DNA of 64,000 bases. Origin: Hydrogenophilus thermoluteolus. GTDB lineage: Bacteria; Pseudomonadota; Gammaproteobacteria; Burkholderiales; Rhodocyclaceae. The notes below the pieces were generated by a model. It worked only from the letters and a program-made list of their open reading frames with translations. It was not told the DNA's origin and ran no database searches. The translations under genes were made by a program, and so were the position numbers. Position 1 is the stretch's first letter; each line of letters begins with the position of its first letter. The stretch covers positions 1,219,001 to 1,283,000 of the forward strand of contig NZ_AP018558.1 in assembly GCF_003574215.1 (NCBI RefSeq), written 5' to 3'. This document shows positions 44,824-57,286 of the stretch, piece after piece.

Positions 44824-45286
44824 CGGACGTCGAGAATTTCGTATTCGCGGGCGCCGCCGGGCGCCTGCACGACCACGACATCTCCTGCATATTTGCCGAT
44901 CAAAGCACGGGCGATCGGCGAAGTAACCGAAATTTTTCCTTCACGCACGTCGGCTTCGTCTTCACCAACGATTTGATAGGTGACCTGCTCACCAGATTCC
45001 GTGGCCTCCAAATCGACCGTGGCGCCAAATACCACCCGTCCGTCGGCGTCGAGGGTTTTCGGATCGATGATCTGGGCGTTCGCCAATTTCCCTTCGAGCT
45101 CCATGATCCGTCCTTCGATGAACGCCTGCCGTTCGCGCGCCGCGTCGTATTCGGCGTTCTCCGAAAGGTCTCCATGGCTACGCGCCTCGGCAATCGCCGC
45201 GATCACCGCGGGCCGCTCCACCGTTTTCAGGCGATGGAGCTCTTCTTTGAGCTTTTGTGCGCCGCGCACCGTCATGGGATATTTCA

Positions 45287-45287
<1 letters not shown>
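44814..45287 (-). CDS. greA: Transcription elongation factor GreA
   Basis: Rescues backtracked RNA polymerase by stimulating cleavage. 157 residues: coiled-coil with the acidic tip HGDLSENAEYDAARERQ, then the FKBP-like domain. ATG 45287 has GGAGG 8 bases upstream and overlaps the carB stop by one base (TGATG). Forms carA-carB-greA. Confidence 0.97.
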
Positions 45288-48523
<3,236 letters not shown>

Positions 48524-48546
48524 GGTTTTTCCTTGCAAGCTGGGAT

Positions 48547-49689
48547 TTATGCCTGACGCCGCGCGTCGATCAACGCAACGAAGCGGTCGAAGAGATCCGC
48601 AATGTCATGCGGTCCGGGACTCGCCTCTGGGTGGCCTTGAAAACCGAAGGCTGGCACGTCGGTGCGCTCGATCCCCTGAACGCTGCCGTCGAAGAGGGAA
48701 ACGTGGGTGACGCGGCAATTGATGGGCAGCGAATCGGCGTCCACTGCAAAACCGTGGTTCTGGCTGGTGATATAGACACGACCGTTGGTGAGATCCTTGA
48801 CCGGATGGTTCGCGCCGTGGTGACCGAATTTCATTTTGACGGTGCGCGCGCCGGATGCCAAACCCAGGATCTGGTGTCCCAAACAGATCCCAAAGAGGGG
48901 AATCCCGTCGGCCATCGCCGCCTGCGCCGCTGCGATCGCGTAGTGACACGGCTCCGGATCCCCAGGGCCATTCGAGAGCATGATGCCATCGGGATCGAGC
49001 GCTTTCACCTCGGCGTAAGGGGTCTGCGCCGGCACCACCGTCACTCGGCAACCGCGTGCCGCCAAGAGGCGCAAAATGTTGCGTTTCACACCAAAATCAT
49101 AGACGACGACGTGTCGGGTCGTTTCCGTCACCGTGGGGTAACCGAGACCGAGTTGCCACGCGCCCTCACGCCATTCGCTCACCGTGCGCCGTGTCACCTC
49201 TTGTGCAAGATCCATTCCCGCCAACCCAGGGAATGCTCGTGCCGCAGCGAGCGCGTCGGTAACGTTCGGCATTTCACCGGGCGGAGCGGTGAGAATCGCG
49301 CCACTTTGCGCCCCCTGGTCGCGTAAACGACGCGTGAGTTCGCGGGTATCGATTTCCGCGATCGCCACCACATTGTGGCGCTTGAGGTAGTCAGGAAGCG
49401 ATTCGGTGGCACGGAAATTACTCACCACGCGGGAGAGATCCCGAATCACCAACCCCGCCGCATGCACCGTCTCGCTCTCTTCGTCTTCTGGGTTCGTCCC
49501 CACATTTCCGATATGGGGGTAGGTGAGCGTCACGATTTGGCGACGGTAGCTGGGGTCGGTGAGGATCTCCTGATACCCTGTGATCGAGGTGTTGAACACC
49601 ACTTCACCTACGGTCAGACCAACCGCTCCGATCCCCACCCCGTGGAAAACCGTTCCGTCGGCCAGAGCCAAAACTGCATTCGAGCGCAC
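48547..49689 (-). CDS. carA: Carbamoyl-phosphate synthase small subunit
   Basis: Glutamine amidotransferase, 380 residues: nucleophile in FGICLGHQILGLA and the His/Glu of FGFQGHPEASPGP. The start is GTG 49689 with GAGGAA upstream. The start codon lies 15 bases after a strong terminator hairpin, so expression depends on readthrough. Confidence 0.97.
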   Translation of the reverse strand: MRSNAVLALADGTVFHGVGIGAVGLTVGEVVFNTSITGYQEILTDPSYRRQIVTLTYPHIGNVGTNPEDEESETVHAAGLVIRDLSRVVSNFRATESLPDYLKRHNVVAIAEIDTRELTRRLRDQGAQSGAILTAPPGEMPNVTDALAAARAFPGLAGMDLAQEVTRRTVSEWREGAWQLGLGYPTVTETTRHVVVYDFGVKRNILRLLAARGCRVTVVPAQTPYAEVKALDPDGIMLSNGPGDPEPCHYAIAAAQAAMADGIPLFGICLGHQILGLASGARTVKMKFGHHGANHPVKDLTNGRVYITSQNHGFAVDADSLPINCRVTHVSLFDGSVQGIERTDVPAFGFQGHPEASPGPHDIADLFDRFVALIDARRQA

Positions 49690-49703
49690 GATCGTTCCTC
49701 ACG

Positions 49704-49733
49704 TAAAAAAACGGGACGCAACCGCATCCCGTT
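49704..49733 (-). terminator. Terminator/attenuator in the carA leader
   Basis: On the minus strand AACGGGATGC, loop GGTT, GCGTCCCGTT, then TTTTT: a 10-bp stem with one wobble. It is 14 bases upstream of the carA GTG. Confidence 0.85.
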
Positions 49734-49741
49734 GTTTTCTA

Positions 49742-49766
49742 GGCAGTCCTTGCTGCCATTTTACCA
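49742..49766 (-). promoter_or_regulatory. Extended -10 promoter and first leader hairpin of carA
   Basis: TGGTAAAAT (minus strand, 49766 to 49758) is an ideal TG-N-TAAAAT extended -10, followed by a small hairpin GGCAG-CAAGGA-CTGCC (49757 to 49742). The -35 is weak. Transcription from here runs straight into the terminator. Confidence 0.55.
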
Positions 49767-49780
49767 GAATTCCCGTCGTC

Positions 49781-50584
49781 TCAGATGCCCAGGACGTCCT
49801 GCATCGAATAGAGCCCCGCAGGTTTGTCGGCGAGAAACCGCGCAGCCCGGATCGCACCGGCGGCGTACGGCATCCGACTTTGCGACCGGTGGGTGATCTC
49901 GATCCGCTCCCCTTGCGCAGCAAAAAGCACCGTATGGTCGCCAATGATTTCACCGGCCCGGATCGTCGAAAACCCGATCTGCTGTTTGGGCCGCTCACCC
50001 GTATTCCCTTCACGCCCAAAAATGGCCACCGCATCGAACGACCACCCCAACGTACGCGCGACGATCCGTCCCATTTCCAGCGCCGTACCCGAAGGGGCAT
50101 CGACCTTGTGGCGATGGTGCGCTTCGATCACCTCGACGTCATACCCTTCCAAGAGCTTTGCCGCCACCTCCAAGAGTTTGAATACGGCGTTGACCCCTAC
50201 CGCCATGTTGGGCGCAAAGACGATGGGAATGTCGCGCGCTGCGGCCCCGATCCGAGCGCGACCCGCATCGTCGAACCCCGTGGTTCCGATCACCATCGCC
50301 CGCTTGTGTCGCACGGCTTCGTCCAGGATTGCGAAGGTCCCTTCGGGGCGCGTAAAATCGATCACACAATCGGCAGCTACGACCGCTGCAGCGATGTCGT
50401 CGCCTATCGAAACGCCGGTTGTCCGGCCGAGCAGTTGCCCCACATCTTGACCGATCACGGGAGATCCTGGGCGGTCGAACGCTGCAGCAAGCGCCACTCC
50501 AGAATCGGGCGCCAGTGCCGCTTCGATCAACATTCGTCCCATCCGACCACCCGCTCCCGCAATCGCTACCTTGACCGCATGCAT
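49781..50584 (-). CDS. dapB: 4-hydroxy-tetrahydrodipicolinate reductase
   Basis: Lysine and diaminopimelate synthesis. 267 residues: GAGGRMGRMLIEAAL (NADPH site) and EAHHRHKVDAPSGTAL (catalytic His/Lys). AAGGAG precedes ATG 50584. Confidence 0.97.
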   Translation of the reverse strand: MHAVKVAIAGAGGRMGRMLIEAALAPDSGVALAAAFDRPGSPVIGQDVGQLLGRTTGVSIGDDIAAAVVAADCVIDFTRPEGTFAILDEAVRHKRAMVIGTTGFDDAGRARIGAAARDIPIVFAPNMAVGVNAVFKLLEVAAKLLEGYDVEVIEAHHRHKVDAPSGTALEMGRIVARTLGWSFDAVAIFGREGNTGERPKQQIGFSTIRAGEIIGDHTVLFAAQGERIEITHRSQSRMPYAAGAIRAARFLADKPAGLYSMQDVLGI

Positions 50585-50628
50585 GGACCTGTTCTCCTTT
50601 TTCTAAACGATTGGCGGCTGCGAACGCG

Positions 50629-51102
50629 TTACTCTTTCTGTTCCGCGGGAATCTCGACCGTCTGCCAACGCGGTCGACTTTCTGACTGCGACCCCGCCGC
50701 GGCTTCGTTTGCCGGGACGACGTCACCCTCCACGCGCACCAGCACGCCGTTTTCGAAAAAGAGGGTCAAGCGGCGCATCTCAACATGCCCCCGCTTGTCG
50801 TCGTAACGGTAGAGGTAATCCCAGCGATCGTTGCGGAACGGGTCGACGAGCAGTGGCGCCCCGAGCAACAACCGGACCGTTTCTTGCGGCATCCCTTTGC
50901 GCAGTTGGCGCGCCGCTTCCGGCTCCACCCAGTTGCCTTGACGAACCGGTGCCGAATAGGGGGAAGCGATTGCGGCAACACGGTCGAACGCGCTTCCTTG
51001 CTCCAGCGCACACCCCGTAAGCGCGAAGACAACCCCAACCCCCGCAAGCTCCGCGGTGAGTAGGCGTTTCTTAGTGCGACGAAAAGGCGATTCGCGACGC
51101 AT
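50629..51102 (-). CDS. bamE: Outer-membrane assembly lipoprotein BamE
   Basis: A 157-residue lipoprotein with lipobox LTGC after a short hydrophobic stretch. SmpA/OmlA domain: LRKGMPQETVRLLLGAPLLV and WDYLYRYD. Part of the BAM complex that inserts beta-barrels. Divergent from fur. GAGGGA precedes ATG. Confidence 0.92.
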   Translation of the reverse strand: MRRESPFRRTKKRLLTAELAGVGVVFALTGCALEQGSAFDRVAAIASPYSAPVRQGNWVEPEAARQLRKGMPQETVRLLLGAPLLVDPFRNDRWDYLYRYDDKRGHVEMRRLTLFFENGVLVRVEGDVVPANEAAAGSQSESRPRWQTVEIPAEQKE

Positions 51103-51160
51103 GTTTCCCTCGAAAACCCTTCACGATGCGAAACTATAGCATGCTCTGGTCGGTGCGTGA

Positions 51161-51190
51161 TTCGCACTCAGAGCAACGATTGCGTATAAT
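51161..51190 (+). promoter_or_regulatory. fur promoter
   Basis: TTCGCA (51161-51166), 18 bases, TATAAT (51185-51190), 38 bases before ATG 51229. It is close to a minus-strand TATAGT (51137-51132) that could be the bamE -10, so the two promoters are nearly back to back. Confidence 0.6.
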
Positions 51191-51228
51191 CGGAACGATT
51201 CTTTTTGTCGTCATCCTCTCTGATTGCC

Positions 51229-51678
51229 ATGAACGCAAAAACCGACATCGACCTCCGGGAAAAAGGGCTCAAAGCCACCTACCCGCGAATCAAAATTCTC
51301 GAACTCTTCGCGCAGGAAGGCGCGCGCCATTTGAGTGCCGACGACGTCTATCGCGAACTGCTCGACCAGGGGGTCGAAATCGGTCTCGCGACGGTCTATC
51401 GCGTGCTCACGCAGTTCGAACAGGCCGGGGTGCTGCTCAAACACCACTTCGACGGCACGAAAGCAGTTTTCGAACTGGCAGAAAACCACCACCATGACCA
51501 CCTCGTTTGCGTGGATTGCGGGCGGATCGTCGAATTCCACGACGAGGCGATCGAAGCGCGACAAAAAGCGATTGCCGAACAGTACGGATTTTCGCTCGAG
51601 GACCACGCCCTTGCACTCTACGGTCGTTGCGTGCAGGGAGCCGATTGCCCGTACCGTAAAACGCGTTCGAAAAGTTAG
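51229..51678 (+). CDS. fur: Ferric uptake regulator Fur
   Basis: Iron-responsive repressor, 149 residues. Winged HTH (LSADDVYRELLDQGVEIGLA, TVYRVLTQFEQAGV) and metal site HHHDHLVCVDCG. The family C-terminal Cys pair is present in modified form (CVQGADC). The start is ATG 51229; upstream in-frame codons lie in the promoter. Confidence 0.97.
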   Translation: MNAKTDIDLREKGLKATYPRIKILELFAQEGARHLSADDVYRELLDQGVEIGLATVYRVLTQFEQAGVLLKHHFDGTKAVFELAENHHHDHLVCVDCGRIVEFHDEAIEARQKAIAEQYGFSLEDHALALYGRCVQGADCPYRKTRSKS

Positions 51679-53363
51679 CCCTTCGCGTCTTGCGCCCCGC
51701 GCTGGCTCATCGCCAGCAGTGAGCAGGCGTGCGTTCGAGCCGCCTCATCGACTTGCGCACCCCCCACCATGCGCGCCAATTCGTCGATTCGCGCATCGAT
51801 TGCGAGCGGTTCGACGACCGTCACGACACTTTGTTCCGAATCGGGCCGTTTACTGACCCGCCAGTGCCAATCGGCACACGCCGCCACCTGTGGCTGATGG
51901 GTCACCGCAAGCACTTGCCGCCATGTCCCGAGCTGCTGCATCAACCGACCCACGACTGCGGCAACCGCGCCCCCAATCCCAACATCCACTTCGTCGAAAA
52001 TCACAGTGGGGATCGCCTCGGCACCAACCGAAGCCACCTGAATCGCCAGCCCAATGCGGGAAAGCTCCCCGCCCGACGCCACTTGGGCCAATGCTGCTGG
52101 TGGCTGCCCTGGGTTGGCCGCAAAACGGAACGCGATCCGTTCCATGCCGTGCACGCTCGGCTCGATCGATTCGAGTGCCACTTCGAATCGGGCATGAGGC
52201 ATTGCCAGTTCCGGCAACAAGCGCATCACCGCGTCGCGCAACCGCCGCGCACCCTTCTGACGCTTCGCGCTCAGGCGCGCCGCGGCGTCCCGATACGCTT
52301 GGTGCGCTGCGCGCTCTGCAGTCTGCAACCGTTCCAGATCGCTTGCCGCATCGAGCGCGGCCAGGCGTTTCTCCCATTCGGCGGCAAGCGCAGGCAGCGC
52401 TTCCGGAAGGACGCGATGTTTGCGCGCCAATTCATGGGCGGCGCTGATCCGTTCGTGCAAAAATGCCAACCGTTCGGGGTCTTCCTCGAAGCGCGCCAAC
52501 TCCCGCTTGAGGCTCGCTGCCGCTTCGTCGAGCTCGGCTTCCGCCGCAGCCAACAGCGAAAGCGGCTCCGCGATCGCGGCATGGAACGTTTCCACTTCCC
52601 GTAGCGCGCGGATCGCGCGGCTGACAGCAACGAGCGCGCCATCTGGGTCCCGATCGAGAAGATCGAGCGCAACCGCGACCTGCTGCTGCAGTTCGGCTGC
52701 GTGGCTCAAGCGGCGATACTCCGCTTCCCACGCTTGCCACTCCTCTGCGGTAAAAGCGATCGGTTGCCACTCCCTCAACCACCAAGTGAGGCGCTCACGC
52801 TCCTCGGCGATCCGTCCCTGCGTCGCGATCGCTTCATCGAGTGCATTTTTCGCTTGTTGCCACGCTTGCCAGGCACGCGCGACCGCTTCCGCTTCTGGAA
52901 CGGCTTCGGCGAAACGATCGACGAGCCGCCGTTGCGTCTCTGGGGTCAGGAGCGCATGGTGCGCATGTTGCCCATGTACGTCGGCAAGCCACGCCCCCAA
53001 TGCGCGCAATTGGCTTTGCGTCACCGCGACACCTTGAATCCAAGCGCGCGAACGCCCATTGGCGTCGAGGGTACGCCGAATGAGCAGCATCGCCTCGTCG
53101 TCTGGCGCGATCTCCCATTCGGCAAGAAGCGACGCGGCTTCAGGTTGTTCCGGCCAATCACAAGTGAGCACCACCTCGGCCCGTTGCGCGCCGGTGCGCA
53201 CCCAGTTCGCATCGGCACGTGCGCCCAAAACGAACGTCACGGCGTCGAGCAGAATCGATTTCCCCGCCCCAGTCTCCCCGGTGAGCGCACCAAACCCCGG
53301 TTCGAACGCGAGGTCGAGGTGTTCGATCAGGACGAAATCGCGAATTTCCAGACGACGAATCAT
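51675..53363 (-). CDS. recN: DNA repair protein RecN
   Basis: SMC-like ATPase for double-strand break repair, 562 residues. Walker A GETGAGKS, signature GGELSRIGLAIQV, Walker B TVIFDEVDVGIGG, and a central coiled coil. Convergent with fur by 4 bases. Six bases after nadK. Confidence 0.96.
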   Translation of the reverse strand: MIRRLEIRDFVLIEHLDLAFEPGFGALTGETGAGKSILLDAVTFVLGARADANWVRTGAQRAEVVLTCDWPEQPEAASLLAEWEIAPDDEAMLLIRRTLDANGRSRAWIQGVAVTQSQLRALGAWLADVHGQHAHHALLTPETQRRLVDRFAEAVPEAEAVARAWQAWQQAKNALDEAIATQGRIAEERERLTWWLREWQPIAFTAEEWQAWEAEYRRLSHAAELQQQVAVALDLLDRDPDGALVAVSRAIRALREVETFHAAIAEPLSLLAAAEAELDEAAASLKRELARFEEDPERLAFLHERISAAHELARKHRVLPEALPALAAEWEKRLAALDAASDLERLQTAERAAHQAYRDAAARLSAKRQKGARRLRDAVMRLLPELAMPHARFEVALESIEPSVHGMERIAFRFAANPGQPPAALAQVASGGELSRIGLAIQVASVGAEAIPTVIFDEVDVGIGGAVAAVVGRLMQQLGTWRQVLAVTHQPQVAACADWHWRVSKRPDSEQSVVTVVEPLAIDARIDELARMVGGAQVDEAARTHACSLLAMSQRGAQDAKG

Positions 53364-53369
53364 GATCCG

Positions 53370-54251
53370 TTACCGCGGTGACGCGCTCCAATGGAGCTTT
53401 TCCCGCAACATCGCAAAATAGTCGTAGCCAATCGGATGGAGGAAACGGGCTTGGTGGCCAGCGCGCCGCACCTGCAAGCGGTCCGAGGGCAGCATCTCCA
53501 CCCGCCCTTGCCCATCGAAATGGACATCGGCAACATGGCCTGGCAGTAAGGCGAGTTCGATCTCCGCCCGGTCGGGAATCGTGATCGGCCGCGCCGTGAG
53601 TGCGTGTGGGCACAGGGGCACAAGAGCAATGCCCGCAACCTGAGGATGCAGAATAGGGCCGTTCGCCGAAAGCGCGTAGGCGGTGGAACCGGTGGGTGTA
53701 GCAATGATCATCCCGTCAGACCGTTGCGTATAGACGAAATGACCGTCGATGTGTAATTCGAATTCGATCATCCGCCCCAGATCCCCTTTGTTCATCACGA
53801 TGTCGTTGAGTGCGTGGCTCGCGGCGATCACGGCGCCGTCCCGGACGATTCGACCGGAAAGGAGCAGTCGCCGCTCTTCTTGATATTCGCCGTGCAAGAT
53901 CCGTTCGAGCTGTGGAATCGCCTCGGAACGCGCGATGTCGGTGAGAAATCCCACCCGACCCAGGTTGATCCCGACGAGTGGCACGTCGTGTTCGACCAAT
54001 TGCCGCGCTGCATTGAGCATCGTCCCGTCACCGCCAAGGACCACGGCCAGGTCGACCATCTGCGCCATGCGGGAAAAAGGGGCCAATGTCCACCGGCACG
54101 ATTCGGCTGCGTCGTGCGCAAACGTCGACGACTCGATCACCACTTGGCAGCCCATCTGCGATAACCACTCGGCAAGCGTCTGCAGCGCTTCCAGCGCTGC
54201 TTCCGAGTGCACCTTCGCGGCAAGCCCAACGGATTGAAATTGCACACCCAT
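53370..54251 (-). CDS. nadK: NAD kinase
   Basis: Makes NADP. 293 residues: GGDGTMLNAAR catalytic loop, NDIVMNKG, and TPTGSTAYALSANGPILHP. ATG 54251 (MGVQFQSVGL) fits the family; a longer frame upstream has no homology. A TTACCA-17-TACAAT promoter (54286 to 54258) would place the transcript start about on the ATG. Confidence 0.95.
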   Translation of the reverse strand: MGVQFQSVGLAAKVHSEAALEALQTLAEWLSQMGCQVVIESSTFAHDAAESCRWTLAPFSRMAQMVDLAVVLGGDGTMLNAARQLVEHDVPLVGINLGRVGFLTDIARSEAIPQLERILHGEYQEERRLLLSGRIVRDGAVIAASHALNDIVMNKGDLGRMIEFELHIDGHFVYTQRSDGMIIATPTGSTAYALSANGPILHPQVAGIALVPLCPHALTARPITIPDRAEIELALLPGHVADVHFDGQGRVEMLPSDRLQVRRAGHQARFLHPIGYDYFAMLREKLHWSASPR

Positions 54252-54257
54252 GACCCC

Positions 54258-54289
54258 ATTGTAACGAAAAGCCAAGCCAGTGGTAATAT
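54258..54289. promoter_or_regulatory. Overlapping divergent nadK and hrcA promoters
   Basis: Minus strand: TTACCA (54286-54281), 17 bases, TACAAT (54263-54258) for nadK. Plus strand: TGGTAATAT (54281-54289), an extended -10 for hrcA, 29 bases before ATG 54318. The hrcA -10 overlaps the nadK -35. Confidence 0.55.
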
Positions 54290-54317
54290 GGGCGCGGTAG
54301 CGACTACTCTGAACGCC

Positions 54318-55340
54318 ATGTTGGACGAACGCAGCCGCATCCTGCTCAAAACGCTTGTCGAGCGTTATATCGCGGAAGGACAACCCGTTGGCTCGCGCAC
54401 CCTGTCGCGCGCAAGCGGCTTGACGCTTTCGCCGGCCACCGTGCGCAACATCATGAGCGACCTGGAAGAGCTCGGGCTGGTGATGAGTCCCCATACGTCG
54501 GCAGGTCGCGCCCCCACCGCGGCAGGCTATCGTTTCTACCTCGACAAATTGATTGCGATCCAACCGCTCGACCAGCGACTGATCGCCGATCTGCGCGAAG
54601 AGCTCAAACCCGACCAGCCGCAGCAGTTGATCCGACGCGCCTCTCAGATTTTGTCGGAACTGACGCAATTTGCCGGCATCGTCATGGCACCGAAGCGCGA
54701 TACCGAACGGTTGCGGCACATCGAATTCGTCCCGCTTTCGGGCAACCGCCTGTTGCTCATCTTGGTGACCCAAAGCGGCGAGGTCCTCAACCGTCTGGTG
54801 ACCGCGCCTCGGGCGCTCTCTCCGTCCGAACTCGTCGAGGCCAGCAACTTTTTGACGACCCATTTCGCGGGTAAAACGCTCGAAGAGATGCGAGAAGCGT
54901 TGGCGCAAGAGTTGAGCCGCATGCGGGAAGACATCTCGGATCTGATGCGTGCCGCACTCACCGCGCCGTTGCCCGAAGCGGATCCCTACGTCGTTTCCGG
55001 TGAAAACCGCTTACTGGAAGTGGGCGAATTCGCCAGCAACATGGAGCGGCTGCGCGAACTCTTCTCCCTGTTCGAGCAACGAACCGCGTTGATGCGTCTT
55101 TTGGAGCAGGCGACACAGGCAAACGGCGTGCAGATTTTCATCGGGAGCGAATCGGGTGTCGCGGAATTGGAAGAGTGTTCGCTGATTACCGCCAACTACT
55201 CGGTGCATGGCCGGATCGTCGGCTCGATCGGGGTGATCGGCCCCACCCGCATGGCCTACGATCGGGTGATTCCCATCGTCGATATCACTGCGAAATTGCT
55301 CACCCATGCGCTGAGTCAATATGAGAATACCCAAGGATGA
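54318..55340 (+). CDS. hrcA: Heat-inducible repressor HrcA
   Basis: A 340-residue repressor of chaperone genes, which binds CIRCE in other bacteria. Winged HTH: YIAEGQPVGSRTLSRASGLT and SPATVRNIMSDLEELGLV. ATG 54318 (MLDERSR) matches betaproteobacterial HrcA. No CIRCE element is seen near grpE/dnaK in this window. Confidence 0.96.
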   Translation: MLDERSRILLKTLVERYIAEGQPVGSRTLSRASGLTLSPATVRNIMSDLEELGLVMSPHTSAGRAPTAAGYRFYLDKLIAIQPLDQRLIADLREELKPDQPQQLIRRASQILSELTQFAGIVMAPKRDTERLRHIEFVPLSGNRLLLILVTQSGEVLNRLVTAPRALSPSELVEASNFLTTHFAGKTLEEMREALAQELSRMREDISDLMRAALTAPLPEADPYVVSGENRLLEVGEFASNMERLRELFSLFEQRTALMRLLEQATQANGVQIFIGSESGVAELEECSLITANYSVHGRIVGSIGVIGPTRMAYDRVIPIVDITAKLLTHALSQYENTQG

Positions 55341-56410
55341 GTATAACGATGCAGCCAACGGAACGATCCGATCCTGTCGAGTGTCGGGGGTTTCATGAAA
55401 GAATCACCCTCCACACCGCACTTTTGCTCGTCAATTTGGGTTCCCCCGACGCCCCCACTCCTGCTGCGACTCGCCGCTATTTGCGTGAATTTCTCAGTGA
55501 CCCTCGCGTGATCGAACTGCCACGCTGGCTGTGGCGCCCCATTCTCGAACTGGCGATTCTGCCGCGCCGCCCGAAAGCGAGCGCCGCGAAATACGCCCAA
55601 ATCTGGACCGAAGCGGGCTCCCCCCTCACGGTTGTCACGCGGCAACTGGCCGAAGGGCTTCAAGCCCTGTGGGGAGAATCCGGGCCGCTCGTTCGTTGGG
55701 CGATGCGCTACGGCAACCCGAATGTGCGTGACGAATTGGTTTCGCTGCGGCAAGCTGGCGTGCGGCGTCTGCTCGTCGTCCCGCTCTACCCCCAGTATTG
55801 CGCGAGCACCACCGGTTCGGTCTTCGACGCCGTCACGCAGGTGCTCCAAGGCTGGCGGGATCTCCCGGAAGTTCGCTTCGTGCGTAACTGGCACGACCAC
55901 CCGGCCTGGGTCGAACGGGTAGCCGCCACGCTTCGTCGGGCGTTCGACCAAGATGGCGAACCGGAGCGACTCCTCTTCAGCTTTCACGGCATGCCGCTCA
56001 AAACCCTCTACGCCGGTGACCCGTACCATTGCGAATGCCAAAAAAGCGCGCGGTTGATCGCAGCGGCGCTACAACTGCCGCGCGATCGCTGGCAGGTTAC
56101 CTTTCAATCCCGCTTCGGGCCGGCGAAATGGTTGCAACCGTACACGCAAGAAACGCTCGAGGAATTGGCACGCTCCGGGGTAAAACGGGTTGCGGTGGTC
56201 TGTCCCGGTTTCGTCGCCGATTGCCTTGAAACGCTGGAAGAGATCGCTATCGAATGCCGTGAGGCGTTCTTGGCCGCCGGCGGCGAACACTTCACCTATG
56301 TTCCTTGTCTCAACGCGGATCCCGAATGGATTCGTGATTTCGCCACCATCCTCACCCCGCATCTTTCCGGTTGGCCGATGCGCACCCGCGTGGAGTTCCC
56401 TTCGTCATGA
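55337..56410 (+). CDS. hemH: Ferrochelatase
   Basis: Inserts iron into protoporphyrin IX. 357 residues: LLVNLGSPDAPTP, LYPQYCASTTGS, catalytic His in FSFHGMPLKT and Glu in FVADCLETLEEI. Start overlaps hrcA (ATGA); ATG 55349 is a possible alternative. Heme synthesis linked to hrcA is common in betaproteobacteria. Confidence 0.95.
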   Translation: MSITMQPTERSDPVECRGFHERITLHTALLLVNLGSPDAPTPAATRRYLREFLSDPRVIELPRWLWRPILELAILPRRPKASAAKYAQIWTEAGSPLTVVTRQLAEGLQALWGESGPLVRWAMRYGNPNVRDELVSLRQAGVRRLLVVPLYPQYCASTTGSVFDAVTQVLQGWRDLPEVRFVRNWHDHPAWVERVAATLRRAFDQDGEPERLLFSFHGMPLKTLYAGDPYHCECQKSARLIAAALQLPRDRWQVTFQSRFGPAKWLQPYTQETLEELARSGVKRVAVVCPGFVADCLETLEEIAIECREAFLAAGGEHFTYVPCLNADPEWIRDFATILTPHLSGWPMRTRVEFPSS

Positions 56411-56838
56411 TGCTTCCTTCCTGGCTTCGCTTGCTGCTCCACTGGTTGCTCAATGCCGTCGCGCTCTTGGCGGTGGCCGAGATCGTCTCCGGGATTACCG
56501 TCACGGGCTACGGTGCCGCGCTCTTGACCGCTTTCGTGCTGGGGATCATCAACTGGTCGATCAAACCCATCCTGCTGTTACTGACCCTGCCAGCCACCCT
56601 TTTCACGCTCGGCATCTTCGCCCTCGTGATCAACGCACTGCTTTTTTGGGCGGCAACGGGAATTGTGCCCGGGGTAGTCGTCGCCGACTTTTGGTCGGCG
56701 TTTTGGGGCGCGCTGCTCTACAGCATTCTGACGGGGGTGGTTGCCATTGCGCTTTCCGACCCCAGATATGAAGTCAAGGTGCGCTGGCGTGTCGATCGAC
56801 GCCGCTGGCATGACCGTGACGACGATCCCTGGGTTTGA
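56407..56838 (+). CDS. Phage holin family 4 / DUF360-type small membrane protein
   Basis: A 143-residue protein with four hydrophobic helices (WLLNAVALLAVAEIVSGITV, AFVLGIINWSIKPILLLLTL, LPATLFTLGIFALVINALLF, FWGALLYSILTGVVAIAL) and a basic tail. The family name is historical; chromosomal copies are not known lytic holins. Overlaps hemH by ATGA. Confidence 0.8.
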   Translation: MMLPSWLRLLLHWLLNAVALLAVAEIVSGITVTGYGAALLTAFVLGIINWSIKPILLLLTLPATLFTLGIFALVINALLFWAATGIVPGVVVADFWSAFWGALLYSILTGVVAIALSDPRYEVKVRWRVDRRRWHDRDDDPWV

Positions 56839-56851
56839 AGAGGAGCGAACG

Positions 56852-57286
56852 ATGACCGAACCATTGATGATCCCTTGTCCGCAATGCCACGCTTTGAACC
56901 GCGTACCCGCTGAGCGTCTCGACGAGGGGCCCGTGTGTGGCAAATGCAAACAATCGCTACTTCCCGGCGAACCGATCAACGTCGATTCGGCATGGTTTGG
57001 ACGCCACGTCCTACAACCGACGATTCCCGTCGTGGTCGATTTCTGGGCCCCTTGGTGTGGCCCGTGTCGAATGATGGCCCCCCAATTCGCTCAAGCGGCA
57101 CAAAAGGCACCCAAAATACATTTCGTCAAGGTCGATACCGAGGCGAACCCCGATATTGCCGCGCAGTACCACATTCGAAGCATCCCCACCATCGCACTTT
57201 TTGTCCGCGGACGGGAAATCGCGCGGCAAAGCGGCGCGATGGATGCCGGACGTCTTCTTTCTTGGTTACAAGGACATTTGCAATGA
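56852..57286 (+). CDS. trxC: Thioredoxin 2
   Basis: A 144-residue cytosolic thioredoxin with an N-terminal zinc finger (CPQC, CGKC) and active site WAPWCGPCRMM. GAGGAG lies 6 bases before ATG 56852. Confidence 0.95.
   Translation: MTEPLMIPCPQCHALNRVPAERLDEGPVCGKCKQSLLPGEPINVDSAWFGRHVLQPTIPVVVDFWAPWCGPCRMMAPQFAQAAQKAPKIHFVKVDTEANPDIAAQYHIRSIPTIALFVRGREIARQSGAMDAGRLLSWLQGHLQ

Noticed and set aside
54252..54908. Long minus-strand frame upstream of nadK
   Set aside because: It is antisense to hrcA and shows no homology; the NAD kinase family starts at 54251.
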